From positions 1 through 17,629 of the forward strand of contig MNXL01000327.1 of assembly GCA_001871755.1 (NCBI GenBank): a DNA stretch of 17,629 nt. Direction: 5' to 3'. A model generated the notes under the pieces. That model made no database searches and was not told the DNA's origin. It saw only the letters and a list, made by a program, of their open reading frames with translations. Made by a program: the position numbers and the translations under genes. This document shows positions 6,743-14,180 of this stretch, in pieces (the stretch's first letter is position 1; each line of letters starts with the position of its first letter). The DNA is from Anaerolineae bacterium CG2_30_64_16 (GTDB taxonomy: Bacteria > Chloroflexota > Anaerolineae > CG2-30-64-16).

Positions 6743-7363
6743 TCATCTTTCGGCCTGGCTGGCGCCGGCCGCCACCAGTGCCGGGTCGGCCACCAACAGG
6801 TAGTAGCTGGCGCTGGCGCAGGCGCGGCAGAGCAGCGCGCCGTCGCGCCGCACCTCACGTTCGTTCATGATCTCCTCGCCGCAGGCCGCGCAGAGCGCCT
6901 TGCGGCCGGGCCGGCTGATGAGCTGCTCGACCGGGGTGCGCAGCACGACTTCGCGGGCGTCGAACAGCTCGGCGGCCGGCATGAGCTGGTAGCCGATCAG
7001 TTGCGCTTCCCACTTGTTGTCGGCCTGAGGCGCATAGGCGCGGGCCGCGTGACGCACGGTCGGCCACGGCACGATGCGCAGCGCGAGGCCGGTCTGCGTG
7101 TCCACAAAGGTGGCGGCCACCTTGCCATAGTCCTCGATGCGCATGGTGCGCCGGCCCACCCAGCAGTTGACCGCCATCGCCACGCCGTCGGCCGCGCAGC
7201 CGTCCGTTTCCATGATGGTGTAGAGCCGCTTATCCTGTTGTGGCAAGGTCAGCCCCAGCAGCTCGCCCGCGTACAGCCCCATCCGCACCCCCAACACCTG
7301 CCGCGGGCAGAGGTGACGGTGCATGGCCGTGGTCGCGTCGAGTAATTCTCGCAGTGTGGGCAT
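6743..7363 (-). CDS. FmdE-family protein with C-terminal zinc ribbon (copy 2)
   Basis: The protein has 206 residues. Two in-frame ATGs lie 6 bp apart; I chose the second (7363) because the AGGAG is then at normal spacing and the product matches copy 1 from its first residue. The FmdE domain has HLCP, TDGCAADG and GKVAATFVD, and the zinc ribbon has paired CxxC motifs near the C-terminus. It is the last gene of the TtrBCA-like operon, after the molybdoenzyme. A repeat-filled gap of 88 bp separates the two genes. The pairing of one FmdE copy with each molybdoenzyme argues for an enzyme-linked role such as cofactor insertion, sulfuration or metal delivery (inference). Its strong similarity to copy 1, with no gaps over 196 positions, suggests recent duplication or gene conversion. 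Confidence 0.9.
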   Translation of the reverse strand: MPTLRELLDATTAMHRHLCPRQVLGVRMGLYAGELLGLTLPQQDKRLYTIMETDGCAADGVAMAVNCWVGRRTMRIEDYGKVAATFVDTQTGLALRIVPWPTVRHAARAYAPQADNKWEAQLIGYQLMPAAELFDAREVVLRTPVEQLISRPGRKALCAACGEEIMNEREVRRDGALLCRACASASYYLLVADPALVAAGASQAER

Positions 7364-7382
7364 GGGCATCTCTCCTGGGTCA

Positions 7383-7445
7383 GGGATTAGGTATTGGGTA
7401 TTAGGTATTGGGTATTAGAATACCTAATATCCAATACCTAATCCC
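7383..7445. repeat. TTAGGTATTGGG-type repeat with long inverted arms
   Basis: Outer arms GGGATTAGGTATTGG (7383-7397) and the exact complement (7431-7445) enclose further copies, including TTAGGTATT (7401-7409) with AATACCTAA (7419-7427). It is far more AT-rich than its surroundings. It lies between the molybdoenzyme and FmdE copy 2, so a hairpin here could reduce FmdE expression. A related cluster is at 14846-14882. Confidence 0.8.
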
Positions 7446-7451
7446 TATCTA

Positions 7452-10400
7452 TCACACCTTCTCCACTTTCACCATGCTATCATAGAACACCGCCGAGCCG
7501 CCGGCGACGTCGCTCAGGGTGACGTTGCCCATCACCGGGTCGAGTTGCATGGCGCCGTTGGCCATCAGCGGGACGGCGCGGCGCGGGTCGCCTTTGATGA
7601 CTTTGCCGTCAATGACAATGTCCGAGGCGCCGCTCGCCCAGTGACCGAAGCCGAGCGGGAAGGCCACCACGCCGGGGCGGATGCCCTCCACCACTTTGGC
7701 TTTGCCCTCGATGGGATGCTTCTTGCCGTTTTGCAGGTCATACGCGCCTTCGGGGTTGCTGGCCGAGGAAACCCTGATCATGTCGCCGTCCTTGATGCCC
7801 AACTTGCGGGCGTCCTGCGAGTTGATGAGCAGGTAGCCTTCGGGGAGGACGGAGAGCAGCCAGTAATTGCTGATGGTGCGCGCCTTGGTCATGGTCATGG
7901 CTTTGAAGGTAATCAAGTGCAGGTCGTACCCGTCGTGCGGAATTTCTTCGCCGATGGAGGAGAGACCCGCCGGGATGTACCTGGTGTAGCCGGCGTATGG
8001 CTTGCCGGTCATGGTGTTGATGGTCGTGGCGGTCTTTTCCTGATAGAAATTGACGAGGCGCCCGTACGGATGCGCTACCTTATCGCCTTTGTAGCCCTTG
8101 GCAAAGGCTTCGTAGCGTCCGCCGCGATTGAGCACGTAGACGGTCTTGCGCCACAGGCTCTCGTCGTTGCCGACGGCGGCTTTCCACTTGTCAGCGTCGA
8201 AGACGCTTGGGGGCAGATTCCGCCGCGCTTCCAGGAAGATGCGGAGTTCTTCGTCGTCCGCTTCGGGGACCGAATCCGAGCCGTCTTCCTTCTCGCCGAA
8301 GGCAATATCTGCAACTTGCTTGAGGTAGTGGTCTTCAGGGCGAATGTACTGAACGCCTTCTGCAAATCCATTGGGACCAAAGCCGGGCAGTTCCAGTTTT
8401 TCGGCGATGGCAATCAGCAGGGCTTCCCACGACATGGCAATTTCTTCGCCATAGACTTTGACGGTCGGCCAGCCGGGGATGGAGATGGCAGGCTGGCGCA
8501 CGTTTTCCACCTTCCACGGGACGGAGGGATGCGAACCGTGGAACTCCCAGCGTTCGAGGTATGAAAGGTCGGGGAAGATATAGTCGGCGTACATGCTGGT
8601 CTCGCCGACCATGATGTCGCTGGTGATGAAGAGCGGGATTTTCTTCATATCGGCCAGAATTTCGATGACTTTTTGGCCGCCAGGCAGGCTGTAGGGCAGC
8701 GCCGACATGTAGGTCATCAGGATTTTGACGGGATACGGGTAGGCGTCACCGATGGAGGGAATGTCTTCCTGGTAAACGTCCGAGGAGAGCGGGAACCAGG
8801 GGCGTTTGGTCGGGTAGGCGCCGTCGAACAGGGTGGTCTTCTCGTAGGCGGTGTTGGTGCGGAGCATGTCCACGCCGAAGGGGTGCATCTCTTCCTCGCC
8901 CCACATCTTGGTCACGGGGAAGGGCTGGCCCTTCTTGCTGCCCTTGCGGTCGTAGGTGCTGAGTTTGAGGATGCCGCCCTTGTAGTCGAAGTTGCCAATC
9001 AGCAGGTTGACGATATACCAGGCATTGTTGTTGTAGAAGCCGTTGGTATGCTGGGATGGGCCGCGATGGATATCCGCCGCGGCTTTGCGTCCGTGTGAGG
9101 TGAATTCAGCCGCCAGTTCAAGGATGTCGCTTTCCTTGATGCCGGCAATCTCCGCCCACTCGGCAGTGGTGTGTTCCTGCGCCGATTCGAGCAGGATTTG
9201 CAGGCCAGTCTTGACCTGGAACTCGCCCTGTTTGCCGCTAAAGAGCAGGTCGCCCATTACCGGCGCCGCTTTCGGATCGAGAACGTTGATCGGGATCGGG
9301 ACGCCGCCCACCAGCGCGACGGGGGTATCGCCAGGGAATTCCACGCCAGCTGCGTCCACGTAGACAGTCACATCCTTGCCGTCTTTTTGGACGGTCTGTG
9401 GGGTGAGCAGGCCCAGTTCGCTGGCGCGCAGGTGCTTGCCGGGCGCGCCGTCTTTGATTTTGACCAGCCAGGAGGCGTTGGTGTAGTTCGGCTCACCGGC
9501 GGCGGCCTGCGCGGCGGCGTTGGCAAGCGCCAGATACGCCGCGTTGTACTTTTCGTTTTCGAGCATCCAGCGGATCATGCCAAGCGCCAGGGCCGCATCC
9601 GCGCCGGGTCTGATGGGAATCCACTTCCAGGCTTTGGCGGCCAGTTTGCTCAGGCGCGGGTCCACCACGGCAAACTTGCGCCCGTTGATGATGGCGTCGG
9701 TCGCCTTTGGCACCCGCTGCGGGGGGCCGTAGCCGGCCTCGAACAGGTTCGAGCCAACGTAAATGACGAATTCACTGTTGCCGGTCTCCGCCTGCCAGTA
9801 GAATTTGTCGCCGCTGTCGAAGGCGCCTTTGGCGGCATTCCACTTGGCGCTCATGGCTTTACCGGTAAAGTAGAGTGACCCCTGGCAGACGGTGGTGTGC
9901 CCGTTCATGTTGACCGAGCCGTAGGCCTCCTTGACGAAGCGATCCACCACGTCTTCGCGTCCGCCCTTCATGCGTCCCCAGACGAACATGAATTGGTTGT
10001 TCTTGGGCCCCAGGTCGGGGTGTTCGGGGTCAATCAGCGCATCGAGATGGTCTTTGAACTCGGTCTGGAATTCCTTGACGAGTTCCTTCTTCTTCTCGGC
10101 GTCTTTCTCGTCCAGGATTTTCTGGACTGCCGCCTTCATCTCGTTGGAGAGTTCGGCATCGGTCAGGGCGCGGACGGCTCTCATGCCTTCCACATTGCCT
10201 TCGCCGAACAGGTCGCCGCCTTCGACGATTTCCTGAATCGCCTGGTCGAAGGAGATGGTCTCCCATTGGCCCGCGCCGCGCTTGGTGCCGGGCTTGCGCT
10301 TCAACACGCTGACGATGCGATACGGGTCATACGCGACCTGGATGCCGGCCTGGCCCTTGGGGCAGATGGCGCCTTCAGTGGTTGCCATGTCCTTGACCGG

Positions 10401-10715
10401 GGTGTCGTACGCGGGATGCGGCCAAAGCGTCCACGGGCTGTAGGGGTTGCCGTCAATCTTGGCCGCCACGCCGTCCAGCAGCTTGACCTTGATGGCACAG
10501 CCGGTGTTGCACTGCAAGCAGACGGTGTAGAGTTGGTTTTCGGGTTGGGCTTCGAAGAAAGCGGATTCGCCCGCGGCCATGGCCTGGTTAAAGGCCTGCA
10601 GCGCGCCGGGTATCTGCCCCAACAGGGCGCACGCCCCGCCAGTGATGGCGGCCGCTTTCAGGAACTCGCGGCGGCTCAAGCCGCGCTCGTGTCCATTGTT
10701 GCTGTGTGTATCCAT
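7452..10715 (-). CDS. Tat-exported molybdopterin oxidoreductase catalytic subunit, TtrA-like (CISM family)
   Basis: The protein has 1087 residues from ATG 10715 with GAGGAG upstream; a longer reading frame upstream overlaps the NrfD gene and is rejected. The Tat signal is SRREFLK (14-20). The N-terminal [4Fe-4S] ligands are C66, C69, C73 and C118. The likely molybdenum ligand is C277 in HTTVCQGS. The C-terminal molybdopterin-binding domain ends with GGSAVFYDSMVKVEKV. A charged helical insertion (about 165-245) lies before the molybdenum site. Length, Cys ligand and the gene order ferredoxin-NrfD-catalytic subunit match tetrathionate reductase TtrBCA and related sulfur, arsenic or selenium oxyanion reductases. 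Formate dehydrogenase is less likely because there is no TGA/Sec or typical formate-dehydrogenase active-site context. It should act outside the membrane, taking electrons from the quinol pool through the NrfD and FeS subunits. The true substrate is unknown. Confidence 0.9.
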   Translation of the reverse strand: MDTHSNNGHERGLSRREFLKAAAITGGACALLGQIPGALQAFNQAMAAGESAFFEAQPENQLYTVCLQCNTGCAIKVKLLDGVAAKIDGNPYSPWTLWPHPAYDTPVKDMATTEGAICPKGQAGIQVAYDPYRIVSVLKRKPGTKRGAGQWETISFDQAIQEIVEGGDLFGEGNVEGMRAVRALTDAELSNEMKAAVQKILDEKDAEKKKELVKEFQTEFKDHLDALIDPEHPDLGPKNNQFMFVWGRMKGGREDVVDRFVKEAYGSVNMNGHTTVCQGSLYFTGKAMSAKWNAAKGAFDSGDKFYWQAETGNSEFVIYVGSNLFEAGYGPPQRVPKATDAIINGRKFAVVDPRLSKLAAKAWKWIPIRPGADAALALGMIRWMLENEKYNAAYLALANAAAQAAAGEPNYTNASWLVKIKDGAPGKHLRASELGLLTPQTVQKDGKDVTVYVDAAGVEFPGDTPVALVGGVPIPINVLDPKAAPVMGDLLFSGKQGEFQVKTGLQILLESAQEHTTAEWAEIAGIKESDILELAAEFTSHGRKAAADIHRGPSQHTNGFYNNNAWYIVNLLIGNFDYKGGILKLSTYDRKGSKKGQPFPVTKMWGEEEMHPFGVDMLRTNTAYEKTTLFDGAYPTKRPWFPLSSDVYQEDIPSIGDAYPYPVKILMTYMSALPYSLPGGQKVIEILADMKKIPLFITSDIMVGETSMYADYIFPDLSYLERWEFHGSHPSVPWKVENVRQPAISIPGWPTVKVYGEEIAMSWEALLIAIAEKLELPGFGPNGFAEGVQYIRPEDHYLKQVADIAFGEKEDGSDSVPEADDEELRIFLEARRNLPPSVFDADKWKAAVGNDESLWRKTVYVLNRGGRYEAFAKGYKGDKVAHPYGRLVNFYQEKTATTINTMTGKPYAGYTRYIPAGLSSIGEEIPHDGYDLHLITFKAMTMTKARTISNYWLLSVLPEGYLLINSQDARKLGIKDGDMIRVSSASNPEGAYDLQNGKKHPIEGKAKVVEGIRPGVVAFPLGFGHWASGASDIVIDGKVIKGDPRRAVPLMANGAMQLDPVMGNVTLSDVAGGSAVFYDSMVKVEKV

Positions 10716-10744
10716 GTGTTTTCTCTCCTCGTCGCGCATCGGGC

Positions 10745-12040
10745 TTACCGCTCGGTGTGGATGATCGGCAAGACACGCCGGCCGATCAGGAAGATCAGGC
10801 TGGCCAGGCCAACCGCCCAGATGAACAACAGCCATTCGCTAAGGCTGGGTACGTAATGGGTCGTCAGCCCTGGGCCGTGGAAAGCGGCCTCCAGCCCAGG
10901 CAGTTCGGGGATCGCCAGGCCGGGGACGACGATGTTCAGCCGCACGGTCAGGAAGGTAACGGCGATCAACGCGCCGGCTGTCGCCGCCGCCCAGACTTTG
11001 CGCCGCAGGAAGATCAGCAGGAGGGCGGGCACGATCACACCGAAGCCCACGTGGACGATCCAGAAGACCCACCAGTACTGCCCGAAGAGCACCAACTGCA
11101 GGCTGGCCGATTCCCCGGGGCTGGCGTTCCACAGGCCTATGGAAAACTCGGCCCATTCCAGGAGCACGTCGAACGCCAGCAGCCCCAACACGATCTGGCC
11201 CAGGAAGCGCATCAGGTTGCGATGGGTTTCGCTGCCCGGCTCTGGGCCCCAGATGGCGGTGATGAACGTCAGCAGGGCGCCACCGGAAAGTAGCGCGCCG
11301 GCCAGGAAGATGATCGGTGTCAGGGCCGAGTTCCAGTAAGGGCGGGCCGCGACGACGCCGAAGATGGCGCCCACCGAGCCGTGAAACGCGACCGCCAACA
11401 CGACGCCGAGGCTGCCCAGGATGCGCAACACCCGCCGGTCGCCGGCCTGGGCAGCCTCCGACACGTCGTGGCGGCCGAAGGTCAGGAAGCGGGCCAGCGC
11501 GCTCCGATCGCTGCGGGCCGCCAGGTCGGCGCGCATGGCCAGCCAAAGCTCGACCAGCAACAGGACGAAGTACGCGGCATAGAGCCAGATCATCCAGCCC
11601 ATGACCGAGCGGAAACTGGTCTGCAGGGCGAGCTTCCAGGCGCGTTCGGGATGACCCAGGTCGAGCCAGATGCAGATCAGCGCACCCACCAGGGTGACCA
11701 ACGCGGTGAAGAGGGCCAGCTTGCCGACCTGTTCCAGGCGTTCCCGTTCGAATGCCGCGCCATCGGCCAGGCCGACGGCCGGCGCCGCCACGGTGCCTTC
11801 GCTGCTCACGCGGCGGATGTTGAAAACGTACACCAGGGTGGAGAACAGGAATGCGCCGGCCGACAGGCCGATCATGTAAATGTAAGCGGCCACCCATAAC
11901 CCCCACGGCACGTAGGAGCCGTAGTTGGCGCGGGTGTGACCAAAGGCGATCCGGCTGTACAGCCCATAGAGGCCGACACCGAACGCCACGATCGCCAGGA
12001 TCCAGAAGAAGCGGTTCAAGCGTGAGGCGTGTTTAGCCAT
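10745..12040 (-). CDS. NrfD/PsrC-family membrane subunit (quinol oxidase anchor)
   Basis: The protein has 431 residues. I chose the second of two close ATGs (12040) because GGGAGG then sits six bases upstream; the first ATG abuts it. There are about ten hydrophobic helices. The NrfD hallmark LDLGHPERAWKL lies after the third helix, and a glycine-rich GLSAGAF segment is in helix 2. NrfD proteins exchange electrons between menaquinol and a partner ferredoxin subunit, and in some members also support proton movement. The gene starts 13 bp after the FeS subunit stop and ends 29 bp before the molybdoenzyme start, so all three are co-translated and form one complex. TtrC is the closest functional analogue by gene order. 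Confidence 0.93.
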   Translation of the reverse strand: MAKHASRLNRFFWILAIVAFGVGLYGLYSRIAFGHTRANYGSYVPWGLWVAAYIYMIGLSAGAFLFSTLVYVFNIRRVSSEGTVAAPAVGLADGAAFERERLEQVGKLALFTALVTLVGALICIWLDLGHPERAWKLALQTSFRSVMGWMIWLYAAYFVLLLVELWLAMRADLAARSDRSALARFLTFGRHDVSEAAQAGDRRVLRILGSLGVVLAVAFHGSVGAIFGVVAARPYWNSALTPIIFLAGALLSGGALLTFITAIWGPEPGSETHRNLMRFLGQIVLGLLAFDVLLEWAEFSIGLWNASPGESASLQLVLFGQYWWVFWIVHVGFGVIVPALLLIFLRRKVWAAATAGALIAVTFLTVRLNIVVPGLAIPELPGLEAAFHGPGLTTHYVPSLSEWLLFIWAVGLASLIFLIGRRVLPIIHTER

Positions 12041-12053
12041 CGTCATCCTCCCA

Positions 12054-12995
12054 TTAGAGCAAGTAGTAGACTCGCGGCGCGGTGCCCATTTCTTCCTTCA
12101 GGCGCATCACGTTGGGTTTGGCGATCATCTCGGCCACCAGGCTGTCGGGGTCATTGGCGTCGCCGAACAGCGTCGCGCGGCCGATACAGGTGGTGACGCA
12201 GGCGGGCAGCATCCCCTCGGCGAGGCGGTGCAGGCAGAAGTGGCACTTGCGGACATTGCCCACCGGCGACTCGTCGCCGCCCGACCGCGGCCAGGACTCG
12301 CCGTACTCGGCATTGGCCAACCGTTCGTAGTCATCCGCGGCATCCTGGCCCAGGAGCGACGGCACGCCCTGAGGGGTACCGGAAGTGTAGAAATGCCCGA
12401 AGTCGAAGGTGCGCGCGCCATACGGGCAGGCGGTGATGCAGTAGCGGCAGCCGATACACTGGTCATAATCCACCACTACCACGCCGTCTTCGTTTTTCCA
12501 GGTGGCATGGACGGGGCAGACCAACGTGCAGGGCGGGTTGTCGCACTGCATACACGGCCGCGGGACGAACTTGCGGGTGACGTTGGGATACGTGCCGATC
12601 TCTTCTTCGAGCACGGGGCGATAGACCACGCCGGGCGGCAGCTTGTTCTCGGCCACGCACGCGACGGTGCAGGAATTGCAGCCCACGCATTTACGCAGGT
12701 CGATCACCATGACCCAGCGCCGTTGCTCGCGGGGCTTGGCCAGCGCGCGTGTGAGCTCACGCTCCATGCGCACCAGAACATCCTCTTGCGCCAGCGGGTC
12801 GGATGTGAGGGGTGCAGCGTTCGCCGCGGCCTGGGGGTGGGCGTCCGCCAGCGGGCGGCTCGGGGCGGCCAGCGCCTCGCCCTCGGCGGCGGGACGGCGG
12901 CCCAGCGCGCCCACGGCCAGCGCCGCGCCGAGGGCGCCACCCAGGCCGCGCAGCACATCGCGTCGGGTGGTGGGGGCCTTCTCTGATTCGGCCAT
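12054..12995 (-). CDS. Tat-exported four-cluster ferredoxin subunit (TtrB/PsrB/DmsB-like)
   Basis: The protein has 313 residues with an ideal AAGGAGG eight bases before ATG 12995. A Tat-like signal (TRRDVLR, 10-16, then an Ala/Gly-rich segment) precedes a 16-cysteine ferredoxin: C103/106/109/113, C148/151/156/160, C180/183/186/190 and C251/254/266/270, enough for four [4Fe-4S] clusters. The insertion between the third and fourth groups (about 200-248) is typical of electron-transfer subunits of CISM enzymes. It passes electrons from the NrfD subunit to the molybdoenzyme outside the membrane. Its own Tat signal is consistent with TtrB-type subunits; in other systems it rides with the catalytic subunit. 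It is the first gene of the operon, behind a leader of about 300 bases full of hairpins. Confidence 0.94.
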   Translation of the reverse strand: MAESEKAPTTRRDVLRGLGGALGAALAVGALGRRPAAEGEALAAPSRPLADAHPQAAANAAPLTSDPLAQEDVLVRMERELTRALAKPREQRRWVMVIDLRKCVGCNSCTVACVAENKLPPGVVYRPVLEEEIGTYPNVTRKFVPRPCMQCDNPPCTLVCPVHATWKNEDGVVVVDYDQCIGCRYCITACPYGARTFDFGHFYTSGTPQGVPSLLGQDAADDYERLANAEYGESWPRSGGDESPVGNVRKCHFCLHRLAEGMLPACVTTCIGRATLFGDANDPDSLVAEMIAKPNVMRLKEEMGTAPRVYYLL

Positions 12996-13021
12996 ACGAT
13001 GAACCTCCTTATTTGATCTTC

Positions 13022-13054
13022 ACGTGCCAGGCACTTGCGAAGTGCCTGGCACGT
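13022..13054. repeat. Perfect 15-bp-arm hairpin in the leader of the TtrBCA-like operon
   Basis: ACGTGCCAGGCACTT (13022-13036), loop GCG, then the exact complement to 13054. It is 12 bp upstream of the ribosome binding site of the ferredoxin gene (13004-13010), so it may influence initiation or mRNA stability. Its sequence is unrelated to palindrome family A. Confidence 0.8.
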
Positions 13055-13063
13055 ATGAAATAC

Positions 13064-13108
13064 AAAGGAGACGCGCGCGCAAGCCAGGCTGTGCGACGCG
13101 TCTCCTTT
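13064..13108. repeat. Long hairpin in the leader of the TtrBCA-like operon
   Basis: Arms AAAGGAGACGCG (13064-13075) and the exact complement (13097-13108) enclose inner pairings (CGCA/TGCG). The resulting stem is strong in both DNA strands and in RNA. It follows the previous hairpin by 9 bp. I do not recognise a known riboswitch. Confidence 0.65.
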
Positions 13109-13215
13109 CCAAACACGGGGAGGTCAGCGGGTTTCCCCGCCGGCCCACGCCGCCGATCGAAATCAGCGGCCCCTCCACAGGGGAGGGTGCGGCCCTACGT
13201 CGTGGCGGGCGGCAC
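13109..13215. other. Leader segment without genes; short GC-rich inverted repeats
   Basis: It contains GCGGGTTTCCCCGC (13127-13140), which includes TTTCCCCG in the plus orientation, and a CCCCTCC/GGAGGG pair near 13170-13190. No gene is seen. Confidence 0.45.
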
Positions 13216-13248
13216 AGACCTTTGAGGTCTGCCAGACCTCAAAGGTTT
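13216..13248. repeat. Palindromic repeat family A, copy 3
   Basis: Arms AGACCTTTGAGGTCT (13216-13230) and AGACCTCAAAGGTTT (13234-13248) have one mismatch and loop GCC. It lies within the inferred leader of the TtrBCA-like operon. Confidence 0.8.
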
Positions 13249-13303
13249 AACGCGCAATCCGCGGTAGACTCCAGGCTCGGAGAACGGTTATCAGGCTGAG
13301 TGA

Positions 13304-13332
13304 ATTTTACAACAAAATGCGGCGGCTGTGTA
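13304..13332 (-). promoter_or_regulatory. Putative promoter of the TtrBCA-like operon
   Basis: Minus strand: TACACA (13327-13332), 17 bp, then TAAAAT (13304-13309). The start point would be near 13297, giving a leader of about 300 bases. The weak -35 and the box placed just upstream (centre about -42) suit an activator-dependent promoter. Confidence 0.5.
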
Positions 13333-13333
13333 G

Positions 13334-13400
13334 CGGGGAAAGCTGGATGATTTTGTGCGGGTTTGTCGGGGAAAACCGGACGAGGGTGTCGGGGAAAGCC
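13334..13400 (-). promoter_or_regulatory. Three TTTCCCCG boxes upstream of the TtrBCA-like promoter
   Basis: On the minus strand the boxes read AGCTTTCCCCG (13334-13344), GGTTTTCCCCG (13367-13377) and GGCTTTCCCCG (13390-13400), each followed by a short A/C-rich stretch such as ACA or CTACA. Their centres are about -42, -75 and -98 from the inferred start. The first is exactly 24 bp from the -10, the same spacing as the single box at 2839-2849. They are candidate binding sites for one or both response regulators. Confidence 0.55.
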
Positions 13401-13433
13401 TGAGAGGGCCAACTATAGGGCAACTTTGTCACG

Positions 13434-13462
13434 TTGCTAAAATGTCTATGTCATGGTAAAAT
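13434..13462 (+). promoter_or_regulatory. Putative promoter of the toxin-antitoxin pair
   Basis: TTGCTA (13434-13439), 17 bp, then an extended -10 TGGTAAAAT (hexamer 13457-13462). The start point would be near 13469, about 50 bp before the antitoxin ATG. It diverges from the boxes of the TtrBCA-like promoter. Confidence 0.5.
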
Positions 13463-13517
13463 AATGACGGACCTGTAGTGTTCGATCGGGCACGGAAAAC
13501 GTGGTGGAGGAAAACTG

Positions 13518-13766
13518 ATGAGCGAGAATGACCTATTGAATCGAATCACGCTGAACCCCCGCATCTTCGGCGGTAAACCTATCATCCGAGGACATCGTCT
13601 GGCTGTTGAGCATGTCTTGGGGATGCTGGCAGCAGGCGACACGCCCCAGACCCTACTGGATGCCTATCCCTGGCTGGAGCCAGATGACATACGCGCCACG
13701 CTACTCTATGCCCGGAAGGTGGTAGGCGAAGAACGTATTGAACCGTTGGTGCTGGAAGTCGCCTGA
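13518..13766 (+). CDS. DUF433 antitoxin
   Basis: The protein has 82 residues, with GGAGG seven bases before the ATG. The DUF433 signature is clear: ITLNPRIFGGKPIIRGHRL near the N-terminus, then a helix-turn-helix region with LLDAYPWLEPDDIRATLLYA. DUF433 proteins (VapB45-like) are the antitoxins and DNA-binding repressors of pairs with PIN-like toxins. Its stop overlaps the toxin start (TGATG), so antitoxin is made first and translation is coupled. It is one of two plus-strand genes in the window, and the local sequence is visibly less GC-rich than its neighbours, which suggests acquisition by transfer. It likely represses its own promoter at about 13434-13462. Confidence 0.92.
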   Translation: MSENDLLNRITLNPRIFGGKPIIRGHRLAVEHVLGMLAAGDTPQTLLDAYPWLEPDDIRATLLYARKVVGEERIEPLVLEVA

Positions 13767-14131
13767 TGAAGGTTTTGCTAGACACCTGTGTTTGGGGCGG
13801 TGTACGCCAGTCATTATCAGCCGCCGGTTACGATGTCATTTGGGCCGGAGATTGGAAAGAAGATCCTGGTGACGATGAGATATTGGCCCTGGCATATCGA
13901 GAACGCCGCGTGTTGGTCACTCTCGATAAGGATTTCGGCACATTGGCGTTTTTGCATGGCAGGCCGCACGCGGGAATTCTGCGGCTTGTCAACCTCTCCA
14001 CCCAGCAGCAGATTAGCGTGTGCCTGACGGTGCTCTTTCGTCATGGCGCGACGCTACAGGCAGGCGCCATCGTGACGGCAGAGTCGAACAGGATTCGGAT
14101 ACGGCAGCCTGGTGGATTGCGAGGACTGTAG
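13766..14131 (+). CDS. DUF5615 PIN-like toxin
   Basis: The protein has 121 residues. The N-terminus MKVLLDTCVWGG, the middle DPGDDEILALAYRERRVLVTLDKDFG and the GILRLVNL strand are those of DUF5615/Mut7-C-type PIN-like nucleases. The acidic residues D6, D34/D35 and D52/D54 (approximate) are the expected metal-binding set. The N-terminal DTC variant is closer to classic PIN domains than the more common DEN. It is presumably an RNase held inactive by the DUF433 partner encoded just upstream. It ends 49 bp before the converging response regulator gene. It appears intact, with no frameshift, so the pair may still act to stabilise this locus. Confidence 0.9.
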   Translation: MKVLLDTCVWGGVRQSLSAAGYDVIWAGDWKEDPGDDEILALAYRERRVLVTLDKDFGTLAFLHGRPHAGILRLVNLSTQQQISVCLTVLFRHGATLQAGAIVTAESNRIRIRQPGGLRGL

Positions 14132-14180
14132 TGCGCTGCTCCCCATAGCTATGCGCGCCGGCCTGCCAGTTTCGCCAGAA

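Noticed and set aside
7383..7445. CRISPR or other spacer-repeat array
   Set aside because: Units are nested and inverted with no regular unique spacers, and no cas genes occur in the window.
7452..10715. Selenocysteine formate dehydrogenase
   Set aside because: The expected metal-ligand position is an ordinary Cys codon (C277), there is no in-frame TGA, and the gene order is that of TtrBCA-type enzymes.
13016..13110. Molybdenum-cofactor or other known riboswitch in the ferredoxin gene leader
   Set aside because: The hairpins are simple perfect palindromes with tiny loops; I could not find the conserved loop sequences of a known riboswitch class.
13127..13140. A fifth TTTCCCCG box, in the opposite orientation
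   Set aside because: It is part of a small GC palindrome far downstream of the inferred start point, and the flanking bases do not match the other boxes.
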